Source: Misgurnus anguillicaudatus
Taxonomy: Eukaryota > Chordata > Actinopteri > Cypriniformes > Cobitidae
Length of the DNA stretch: 64,000 nucleotides
NCBI RefSeq assembly: GCF_027580225.2
Contig: NC_073357.2
Span: 41,130,001 to 41,194,000, forward strand
Direction: 5' to 3'
The first letter of the stretch is position 1. Each line of letters opens with the position of its first letter. The notes below the pieces were generated by a model. It did not search any database and was not told the DNA's origin. It saw only the letters and a list, made by a program, of their open reading frames with translations. Of the stretch, positions 38,276 through 47,084 are shown one piece after another. The position numbers were made by a program, and so were the translations under genes.

Positions 38276-38555
38276 ACTGAAAAATCCAGCTAAAACCAGC
38301 ATAAGCTGGTAGCTGGTTTTAGCTAGGTTTAGCTGGTTTAAGGTGGTTTACGCCTGGTGGGCCAGCTGGTATTTCAGCATGACCGGCTTAGTCCAGCTAG
38401 ACCAGCTTAAAATGTGACCAAAACACAGCTAGACCAGCTTGCCACACCAGCAAAACCAGCTTTCTACACCAGCAAAACCAGCTAAAACCAAGCTGGGGAC
38501 CAGCTAAAACCAGCTCACCAGCTTATGCTGGTCTTAGCTGGATTTTTCAGTAGGG
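38272..38555. mobile_element. CCAGC-rich inverted-repeat MITE inserted in a CA array
   Basis: The ends are CCCTACTGAAAAATCCAGCT and its inverted complement, continuing through an ACCAGCATAAGCTGGT block. The whole 284 bp is built of AAACCAGCT and AGCTGGTTT words on both strands, giving many alternative hairpins. CA repeats lie on both sides, so the target duplication cannot be read. I recall this as a very abundant teleost repeat; no superfamily is claimed. Confidence 0.85.
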
Positions 38556-38577
38556 CACACACATATATATATATATT
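38556..38577. repeat. CA/TA simple repeat
   Basis: CACACACA followed by a TATATA run, probably the other side of the CA array at 38199. Confidence 0.85.
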
Positions 38578-38874
38578 TTAATAGAAAGTCAAGACAAAAC
38601 TATTTAGTTTATTGTCTTTGTTTACAAATGTAGTTTATGGGTGTCTGCATGGTATTATAGAAATTATGTGCAGAAGAGGTTATGCATAATAAAAAGTTGT
38701 TTTTTCAATGAAGGTCACATGACAGGAATATGATTTTGGTTCCCCCTTCTTATTGCATTGCATGTACATACACACATTTGGGTTTGTGCGTGTACCACTA
38801 ACTTAAAAAATTGCAGGGTTAGTTTAGAAATTATCCAGAGTTACAAAGAACCTAATCCCAGTTTTAAACTTTTA

Positions 38875-40050
38875 GGGCTCTATCATGCAATGCAGCACAA
38901 TGCACGACGCAATTGTCTTTTGCTAGTTTCAAACCGCCGCAATTATCATTTTCGCGTTTAGCGCCACATTGTTTAAATAGCAAATGTATTTGTGCCCAAT
39001 TTTGCGCCCAGGGGCGTTCTGGTCTGAAAACAAGGTGTGTTCAGGCGCATTGTTGGCACGATGCCATTTTGAAGCAACTAAAATAGACTACGCCATTAAC
39101 AAACAAAAACCTGGTCTAAAGTCTGAAGTCAATGACGCAATATTGTTTTTGTTATTTAATGAGCGCGTTAGTAATATGCTCCTATAAACAGGATGACAAT
39201 GCGCATTTGCTTATGACATGGATGCCTAGCAGCACATAAACGTTTTAAAATATGAAAAATCAAAGGATTAAAATGTAAAGGATTCTTTTTGAGTCTCTTG
39301 GACATAAATGAGGGCCGATTATGAGACGTTAGAAGGCGTAAAGAGCAGCTTCACCTGTAGCCTGGTAATTAAATGTTTTACTTTAAACAAATGCAAATAT
39401 TAAATATATTTTTAAATGTTTGTTTTTTTAATGCTACCCCATGGATTTATTGTATATGATGACTTTGTACCTTTGGATATGGTGAGATCAGAACAGTTTT
39501 AAGTAATCCTTTTCAAAACACTCACGGCACTCTGAGTGCTGAAGGCTCTCCACACGTTTGTAAATTCTTTATCTCCTGTTTGTTACTAATAAAGTATTTT
39601 TCGAGTACAAACCTTTTCTTGCATATTTGTAAATTATTTACAAATATTTAGAGATAACACAGATCATATAGGCTATCCATTTATTTACAGCAATTAAAGG
39701 CCTGTTAATTTTACTTCCATGACTGAAAGAAAATGACTTTTAAAGGTTTTTTAATATTAATCTTAAACTGGTTTCAGTTTACAAATTCCATCATCTAAAT
39801 AGAAAATCGGCATGGCGCCAGTGCAAATGGCTTTTGAAGGGGATGAGATATGAGATTCTCATTGGTTTATTGCACATTACACCCGAAACGCACCCATTAC
39901 TCATTACGATAATAGGAACAACCCTTTTAGGCCGTGCACTTGGTGCACAAACCATTTTCCCCGTTGTTAAATTAGCAAAAGTGGCATCGGACTCGCCCGT
40001 TTAGACCGTGCGCTTTAGACAATGTGCTTAGATCGTTAAAATAAGGCCCT
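38875..40050. mobile_element. PIF/Harbinger-type element, copy 2
   Basis: The left end GGGCTCTATCATGCAATGC and right end ATAAGGCCC match copy 1 at 2885 with a few substitutions. TTA lies before the left end (38872-38874) and, one base off, after the right end (40051-40053). The body aligns with copy 1 over most of its length but lacks that copy's 550-bp central block and the hAT MITE. Terminal regions are rich in GCGCA words. No coding capacity was recognised. Confidence 0.68.
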
Positions 40051-40121
40051 TTATTACAGTAACTACTCATAGGTAAAAAGTGACTTAACTTGTTAAAACA
40101 GAATGATTGAAAGTTCTTTTA

Positions 40122-40673
40122 CCGTATTTTTCGTTCTATAAGCCGTTTTTTTCATAACTTGGCTGGTGCTGCGTCTTATAGTCAGGTGCGCCTCGAAGTC
40201 AGTATGAATTCATTTTGACATTTAGGAGGCAAGAGACAACATTACCGTCTACATCCGCAAGAGTCCGTCATATGCTGCTTCTGTATTTACGTAATTCAAT
40301 AGATTTAGTAATGCGGAATGACGAGTATGCAAACTTCACGCTAGTTGGCATGTTCAGTTAATTTAGACTATTCAACCTTCCAGGTAAGTTCTGTATGCTA
40401 TGGTTTATTGTTTAAATAACTGAAATAATTACTTTAACGTAAAGACATCTATTCAGCCTGCTGTTCTGTCTGCTATTGTTTAGTTGAATAACTTGCCTTT
40501 CCAGATTAAATGTCTGTTCTTCGGCTTGGATTTTGTGAAATAATTTTCTAAATAAACGCGGCGTATAGTCCACTGCGACTATACGTCACTTATATATGTT
40601 ATTTCGTCTTAATGACGCATTTTTGAATGATGCTGCTTATACTCCGGTGCGGCTTACAGTCCGGAAAATACGG
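40122..40673. mobile_element. Tc1/mariner-like MITE with CCGTA ends, copy 1
   Basis: TA flanks both sides (40120-40121 and 40674-40675). The ends are CCGTATTTTTCGTTCTATAA and, inverted, CCGTATTTTCCGGACTGTAA. The TTTTCCGGACT(A/G)TAAG text matches a repeat class I recall as mariner-related (ISRm11-like) in many animals. Related TATAGTC/GACTATA words recur inside. No transposase frame. Confidence 0.75.
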
Positions 40674-40675
40674 TA

Positions 40676-42720
40676 TATTGTAAGAATACTTGTATTATGT
40701 GTATTGAGGAATGGGCTGTTTTTTTAAAGTTTGAAGAAAAGCATGAGATTGCGAGAGACAGAGAAAATTGTAAGGGAATTAGAACAGCAAGAGAAGAGCA
40801 GCTGGTTAGGGAGGTTCATCTTCCTTTGGGAACTGACTTGGAGAGAAGTTCACATGGATTCAACCTACTTAATCCAGAGAGGGGGAGAAGATCCTATTCC
40901 CCATCTAACCTGTGAGAAAGAGTGAACAAAACTCCAGTGATACAGAAGTGGGTTATATGTATAGAGATATTATGATAGTTATTACTGATATTCAGAGGAG
41001 TACTGTTAGCTTGAAGGAAATATGAGCTATTGAAGAATACACATTTGGTGAATTTACTAAGCATGTAATGTGCCCACTGGTAAGAAATTTTATTTACATG
41101 CTCTGCAAGGTTTAAGCATCCAATTCACTAAAATGATTATGCAAATCAGTTAACAGCCGAAAATTACTACGTAATGCAATTTGTGGGACCAAATTCCCCA
41201 TCTTGGTGGTTGAACTACTGCAATCTAGCTTACTTTTCTGTGGCTGTACAGCATTGCTACACTGCTATTGAGGCTCAAGAACTGTCTATTTAAAAGGATT
41301 AAACATACCTGAAAATACATTATGCCTTCAAATTTCATTGTGCTTTGTAAATTACACCTGCCATAATCGCTAGAAAATGTTTGTACATGAAAGCAGATGG
41401 CACCAATTTAAACCAAATTGTGGATGGTTACTAAATTAGACCATTAACATTTACCTGAGTATTTTAAATGCGAAGAACAATTTAGATCAATAGTTGTCTG
41501 CATTAAGACATTACCCTCAATTATACAATGCCACGAGAGAGTACATTGATGTTTACATGGGTTGTAACTAGAGCTGTACTGATATAAAATTTCCCTACCA
41601 ATATGATAGCCGATTATTTGGCAGTATATTAACTTGCATTATCTAAATTCTAAAAATTTTAATGTATTAAATACATTTCATTGGTAGAAACATTAATCTT
41701 TATTGAAAGTGGTTCATATTTGTAGTCAAATGTAACATTTGACCGAGAAAAGACAGAACATGACTTTTGTATGGAAAACTACAACTCCCACAATGCACCA
41801 CAATGCACAGCTCTGCAAGCCACTCCCATTAATTCCAACACCACTCAGATATGCTGTTGTGTACATAAATGTCAGGTTAGTATAACAAAGAAAATAGAAA
41901 CACTCACTTTATAGTCAGACGTCTGTTTATCCCTGCAGGCTTTGGCTGTCGCTTCCAGTTTAGGATTCTAAAATATGTATCCAGGACGCTGCTGTCTATA
42001 TGCGGTTTGAAGCTTGGGTAGGAGAAAGCTTCATTCAGTTTCTGATATATTTTTGAGAGTGCTTGGCCAAACATGTATATTCCCAAAGAAGAAAATGCCG
42101 GATCCTGCACACAAACGCGTCCACCGCACAATATGTATACTCCACAGACGAGCTGGGTTAGCGCTTGTGCTCGTAAGCCAAAGCACGTCTGTGAAATAAA
42201 CACACCCAAACACGCGCAAAGTACCTTTCTTGCCCAGGAACATTCACCAAACAAACGTCCATATCCTGATCTGAGGCGGAAATGTTTTACTTCTAGACTT
42301 CTCTACGCAGCAGAGGCAGAGGGTTGCGGCGTCTTCCCCAGGCTCCTCTACGCAGCTGAAGCCCAGGCTCCTGCCTACTCCTCTGGCTTCTGTTCCTCCA
42401 TCTGCCTCAGTTCTTTGCTGTATTGTGGCTCATAAAGGTGCCATGAACAGCGGGATTAGAGCATCATGCTTGCAAAATCACCCTCTTCCATATCATATTG
42501 ATTACCTTCCGCTATTATTGTAACATGCTGTCTGGCTCGCTCCACAACGTCTGTTAGCTTAGCTTAAAGATGGCGGCTGATCGCGTGTGTTTGTATATTT
42601 TCGTAAGTCCCACCCACTGATCTGTAATAGGTCTGTAGCGTGAGTGGGTCCCACTCATAGCCCCCACATTGGAAAAATTAGGAATGAGTGTCTGTAGTCT
42701 TTCACCCTCGACAAAGATAC
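40676..42720. other. Unassigned non-coding DNA
   Basis: No complete element was delimited. TAGAGCTGTACTGATATAAA at 41572 looks like a degenerate hAT left end without a partner. Between 42290 and 42380 the block CTCTACGCAGC occurs twice about 50 bp apart with surrounding similarity, a small direct duplication. Several 60-120-codon frames overlap here on both strands; none shows a family motif. Confidence 0.4.
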
Positions 42721-42721
42721 A

Positions 42722-42782
42722 GCACTTCCTTCTTTCAATGACGCAAAATGATGAATTTTACATAATTGAAAGAAGGAAGTGC
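42722..42782. repeat. Perfect 18-bp inverted repeat (hairpin)
   Basis: GCACTTCCTTCTTTCAAT (42722-42739) and its exact complement (42765-42782) enclose a 25-base loop. Outside them GATACA and TGTATC form a looser second inverted pair. It may be the core of an unrecognised repeat or a transcribed stem. Confidence 0.85.
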
Positions 42783-44082
42783 AACACTGAAATCTGTATC
42801 TCTCCCATCTCAGGGGAAACTGAGGGAATGATGCAAGACCATTCAAAAACATGACTGGGGTTCTAACGATACTTAAGCTTAATGCAAATCGGTGAAGTGT
42901 CCCTTTACATTAAACTAGTATTGTTTATTTACATTGTCTATACACTGAGCTCAAATTCATTGCATTTTCCTGTACTCTTTTGATTGACAGGGTATATCAG
43001 CCATGACTATTGGCTATTTTTAAACTATTGTCCGATAGATAAAAATATCACTTGTGTATTCATGAGAAAGTTCTGTTTTGTGGATGTTTCCACGATTGCA
43101 TACTTTAAACACCAAAGTCCTAGTATAATATTTATAATGTGAATTTTTTTTAAGTCAATATAATATGAAAATGGTGTTTAATTTCTAAAGAAAGAAATAG
43201 TTTGAAGTGGACCTATTCTGTAATCCATGAAGGGTGAAAAATGAAAGCACATTGGGATAAGTTATTCACCATGGATCATGCTTTCTACAGTGCCCTTCCT
43301 ATTTCTAGCACAATGAAGTCTAATCCCAAACTTAAGGCTGGATTGAGCGAACCATGGCTGTCAATATCCCAGAACTGTCATTTTTAATGCAGCACCCATA
43401 AAACTAGAGGCTCTGAATAGAACCTGAACATTTGCATTTCAACTAGCATTAATGTAAAACGGTGGAACAAGTTGCTTTGAAAGTCATCCAGTGTGAAGCT
43501 CACAACTATTAGCAAAAAGGGCTTGAGGGAGGTTCAGCGCTTTCTGCCATGCTAGATCCTATTCCCCAGTTAGGGCTCTTTGCTGGAATCGTTGGTGTAT
43601 TTCGTATATGAGCTTACGACTCCACACTGTGTGGAAAATCCCCCAGCTGCATGGCTCCTTGGGCATTGAAAATGTCATTTTTAATCACACTCCCCTCTGA
43701 GATCTCATCCGTGTGATCAAAGACGTGTCGACTTAAAGTTAACATGTCAACAAAGATGCAGTTTTGAGACATCACTGCAGATACCTTTCACATGGGTAAG
43801 TGCATGGGTGCGTCCGTTCTGGCTGTACACAAAAGGATAGGGGAAAGCCTGGAGAGAATAAGTCTTCTAATGGGCCTTTCAAATGGGATGTGATACTTGC
43901 GAGTGTCTAGTTCATTTTCAATAAGAGAAAAGCAGAAAGCGACAAAATGTGTTTCACAGGCAGAGCAGAGGCACCCAAAATCCTGCCATTTCAGCGGGCA
44001 TGGCTCTTTGCGGCAGGCACCGCTTAAAATAAAAAAAAAATAATTTAATCTCTTTGTGAGCGGGAAATCACTGAACAGATTA
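42783..44082. other. Mostly unique non-coding DNA
   Basis: Near 42890-42905 GAAGTGTCCCTTTAC resembles the TTAA-element right end seen at 54483 with a damaged TTAA. Beyond it the text is unique. The block 43250-43960 is GC-balanced and repeat-free. Confidence 0.4.
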
Positions 44083-44086
44083 TTAA

Positions 44087-44549
44087 CTCTTTCCCCGCCA
44101 TTGACGCCTCCCTGACAAGTTTATACGGTAATCAATAATTTCACTTTTATCAACTAGGTGGCGCTCTAACCAAATTATAAAAAACTGAAGCATCAACCAT
44201 TTCAACAACATAGAAAACTCTGTGAATGTTTTTATCATCAATCTGAATCTGATTTTCAAAAATGCAATTATTTTAGCTTTTTGCTCAAAAATTTTATATT
44301 TTTGAAGACACCTAACAATATTTAAGAGGTTATAAAAAGAGAGCAAATGTAGATAGGAAAAAACTTTTTTCTTTTTAATTTTGTTGGTTTACTTGTTTGA
44401 AAGCAGAGGGTCTGTTTTTTCATTTGATATGTTGTATGTTTAATTATTTCTAGAAGAAAGTTTTTCTCTAAGGCATTTTGTGCAACTTTTCTGAAAATCA
44501 CATACAATTCTGGCGGAAAATTTTTAAACAAAGGCTGGCAGGGAATAAG
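44087..44549. mobile_element. TTAA-flanked element, CTCTTTCCCC ends
   Basis: TTAA flanks both sides (44083-44086 and 44550-44553). The left end CTCTTTCCCCGCCA and inverted right end CTTATTCCCTGCCA agree at 11 of 14 positions. The 463-bp AT-rich body has no coding motif. I recall similar TTTCCCCGCCA ends in cyprinid repeats. Confidence 0.7.
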
Positions 44550-44599
44550 TTAACAACCAATCATTTTACCACATTTTACTGAGCTCATAGTGGATTGTT

Positions 44600-44874
44600 G
44601 AAAGATTGAGGACATTTTTTTTGGAATGTCATTTATTTTTTGGGTGTGTCCTTTAAAATGCAAATGAGCTGATCTCTGCTCTAAATGGCAGTGCTGTGGT
44701 TGGATAATGCAGATTAAATTTCAATGACCTATTTTTCACATGCTTGCAGAGAATGGTTTGCCAAAACTAAGTTACTGGGTTAATCTTTTTAACATTTTAG
44801 GTTGATAAAAGCACTGAGGAACCAATTATAGCACTTAAACATGGAAAAAGTCTGATTTTCATGATATGTCCCCT
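44600..44874 (-). mobile_element. TTAA-element relic, one end preserved
   Basis: The right end on the minus strand is TTAA (44875-44878) followed by AGGGGACATATCATGAAAAT. The body matches from memory a common cyprinid TTAA element (words TTTTTCCATGTTTAAGTGC, AACTTAGTTTTGG). The other end is not recognisable; the left limit is approximate. Confidence 0.6.
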
Positions 44875-44878
44875 TTAA

Positions 44879-45460
44879 ATAATTAAAGACAGACTTAAAA
44901 TAAAACAAATAATGACAAAATGACACAAACACAGAACTTTGATTGTGTTTTCTGTAGTTTTCAGTAGAGGTGCTCCAATCAGGATTTTTGGGGCTGATTA
45001 CTGATGACTGAAAGTAGTATCGTCCGACAACGTTAACTAATCACAGGGTCTATTTAATTAAAGCAATATATTTATTTTGTATCATAATTATTTTATTTAT
45101 TTATAAAAAACGTATTAAAACGTAAAGCATTGTTAAATATTACATTATAATATAAATAAAATTAATATAATATAAAAAGAAATGTAAGCATCATAATTTG
45201 ACATAATTTGAATGTAATCATGTCAGTAGGCATGTTTGACTTCACGCAGAGTTGCACAGATACTGTAGACTGGAGTAGCCTAAGAAAAAGTCACAGGGAG
45301 AGCAATACAAGAGCACAGTGCTTCATATGCTTACATTTCACTCTTGCGTAACTTTGCTGCTTGTCGATCTGAATAGCGCAGCATGATAAACATATCTAGC
45401 TTAACAGCGGGTCTCACTGGCTTTGCGTCAAACTATTTATAAATATTTTTCCACATATTA
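44879..45460. other. AT-rich unassigned DNA with a hAT-like left end
   Basis: TAGAGGTGCTCCAATCAGGA at 44966 resembles a hAT left terminus I recall from fish, but no right partner or duplication was found. The stretch 45050-45190 is almost pure A/T. A detached hAT-like right end (inverted: TAGGGCTGGACAATATGGAC) lies at about 46600-46651. Confidence 0.35.
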
Positions 45461-45469
45461 CTTATGATA

Positions 45470-46042
45470 TAGCCTGGTTAGCCAGACCTACATCAAGATG
45501 TAAGGTCTGGCAACTCTTCACACAAACGGCTCAATGCAAGGGGCGGGATATAAGGTTGTCCCTCAAAATGCCTCTGTACGCAATAGGATAGCGCTATGAC
45601 CAATCAGAGCAACGAAGAAGGTGACGTATGAGTCCCCTGCGTTTCCCCACCAGTGGAGCTAATTGGTATATCAAACATTTACCGTAACCAGTCGGCAAAA
45701 CTCCAAACAAATCTTTCTTGCTTAAAAAGGAGTTCAGTAGGGTTATTTGCTCTTCTCTCAAAGAAAAACATAAGTCTTAGTCCTCCAGAGTCGCGGCCAA
45801 AGCCGCTTCAAAAGAAAGCTGTTCGCCAGCAGCAGCAGCCATTCTTTGTTTTCAAGTAGGAACCGTCGCATGCAGCTCTGTCGTCATCATGTTAAGCCCG
45901 CCCCACAGACGCTACACACGATGTGATTGGCCTGACCAAATTTTGGTTTTTGGAGCTGTTAAGTGTATTGTGAGTGCCTAGACTAAACCCTGGCAGCAAA
46001 TATATTTTGCGGCCGCTAGGGCGCGTCTAGATTTCTAGGCTA
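45470..46042 (-). mobile_element. TAGCCT / 9-bp-TSD element 1 with helicase fragment
   Basis: The ends are TAGCCTGG at the left and CTAGGCTA at the right. The 9-bp word CTTATGATA is repeated perfectly on both sides (45461-45469 and 46043-46051). Just inside the left end, CCAGACCTACATC and GATGTAAGGTCTGG form a hairpin with one bulged base. A ~60-bp block containing GACCAATCAGAGCAACG is shared with the element at 55171. On the minus strand it carries a RecQ-like helicase N-terminal fragment. The termini, 9-bp duplication and cargo do not fit hAT, Harbinger, Tc1 or TTAA elements; MuDR-like or an unclassified zebrafish-type class remains possible. Confidence 0.8.
45601..45842 (-). pseudogene. 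RecQ-like SF2 helicase N-terminal fragment
   Basis: From an ATG at 45842 the minus strand opens with an Ala-rich start (MAAAAGEQLSFEAAL). After one in-frame stop it reads LREEQITLLNSFLSKKDLF and then GVLPTGYGKCLIYQLAPLV. The LREEQ part fits the Q-like motif before motif I in RecQ-type helicases. PTGYGKC is motif I (Walker A), with the catalytic Lys kept and the usual Ser/Thr replaced by Cys. YQLAPL matches the RecQ YQ-P-A/L segment. No DEAH motif or later motifs follow, so only the first part of an ATP-dependent DNA unwinding enzyme is present. The upstream stop shows it is dead. It lies wholly inside the TAGCCT element, so it probably came with the mobile element rather than from a host exon. 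Confidence 0.75.
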
Positions 46043-46152
46043 CTTATGATAGCAAATTGATCAAAACTATGGACCTACAGTATGAATGTAAATACTATGG
46101 CTGAAGAAATCCATTAGACCCCTGCATTACAGCATGCATCACTGACTGATGT

Positions 46153-46518
46153 TCAGGTGCACCTTATTATTATTATTATTAAAGTCTTATGTTTATTTGA
46201 GAGTGGGTTTACATTTCTTTTGTGGAGATTTGTGGGATACACATCCAGGACACGAAGCTCCTGTTCCCCCACATCCCAAAGATGCTCTATTGGGTTGAGA
46301 TCTGGTGAATGTGGGGGCCATTTTAGTACAGTGAACTCATTGTCATGTTCAAGAAACCAATTTGAAATGATTTGAGCTTTGTGACATGGTGCATTATCCT
46401 GCTGGAAGTAGCCATCAGAGGATGGGTACATGGTGGTCATAAAGGGATGGACATGGTCAGAAACAATGCTTGGGTAGGCCGTGGCATTTAAACGGTGCCC
46501 AATTGGCATATCCCCCAC
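46153..46518 (-). pseudogene. Tc1-type DDE transposase, C-terminal fragment
   Basis: Tc1 transposases excise and reinsert their element at TA through a DD34E catalytic core. This fragment of about 120 codons contains FQQDNAPCHKA, which holds the second catalytic Asp. After about 34 residues comes PDLNPIEHLWD with the catalytic Glu. Both lie in the expected order and spacing. The N-terminal paired-like DNA-binding domains and the first Asp are absent, because the open frame starts only just before the core. The C-terminus is replaced by text read from the (ATT)n run. It cannot be active. The neighbouring 5' terminal repeat shows the same orientation. The assignment is firm; loss of function is directly visible. 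Confidence 0.9.
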
Positions 46519-46582
46519 ACCACTACACCATTGCCTTAATGAGAAATTGAACAGGTGTTCCTAATAATCTTTTAGGTGACTG
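46154..46582 (-). mobile_element. Tc1-like element with internal deletion
   Basis: The 5' end (minus strand) is CAGTCACCTAAAAGATTATT beside TA (46583-46584), the terminus of a Tc1 family common in cyprinids. The transposase C-terminal part follows after only about 90 bp, so the N-terminal half is deleted. The other end runs into an (ATT)n run (46166-46182) and lacks a clear terminal repeat. Confidence 0.75.
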
Positions 46583-46672
46583 TATACTGTATCGGCCGAA
46601 ATTTAGAAATATATATCGGCAAAGAAATTTTGTCCATATTGTCCAGCCCTACTGTATACTCTGGTGTATTTA

Positions 46673-47081
46673 TAGACCCCTTCAAGGTTTGTAAACATTG
46701 AATGACTATCGGGTGCGCGCGCAGCACGGGGTCGAACTGTTCATACCATTTAGGCTTTATAATTTAATCTAACAGTGCTGAAAAATTATGACTTACCTCA
46801 AATGAAGTGAGCACTACAAACACAAGCCTCTTTGATCTTTGCATTGTCCCAGTCTGCACGTTAATTGCTTGCAGACGCAGATGTTGTATTTTTTTGTTTT
46901 TGAGATTCTGCATGACTCGCGAAAGCTTAACGGAAGACCTTGTGCGATTTTCACAGCCCACGACGTAAGTAGGCATTTTTGACGATACCGAATAATACGC
47001 AACTGAATCTGCTGTAATGACTTTTCTGACCCCGACATGCGCAGTGGGAACAGCCTGTGACGTGAACCGTGAAGGGGTCTA
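46673..47081. mobile_element. Short PIF/Harbinger-type MITE with TTA duplication
   Basis: The ends are TAGACCCCTTCA and its inverted complement (GAAGGGGTCTA at the right). TTA is repeated on both sides (46670-46672 and 47082-47084), the Harbinger TWA target. The 409-bp interior includes a GCGCGCGC-like stretch near 46713 and short frames with no family motif. Confidence 0.75.
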
Positions 47082-47084
47082 TTA

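Noticed and set aside
42073..42435. 120-codon plus frame with repeated RLLYAAEA
   Set aside because: The repetition reflects a short DNA duplication (CTCTACGCAGC); other frames are open on both strands.
44966..45460. hAT element starting TAGAGGTGCTCC
   Set aside because: Only a left-like end was found, with no right terminus and no duplication.
41572..46651. A 5-kb hAT element between the hAT-like ends at 41572 and 46651
   Set aside because: The flanking 8-mers differ and terminal sequences do not match; the ends belong to separate relics.
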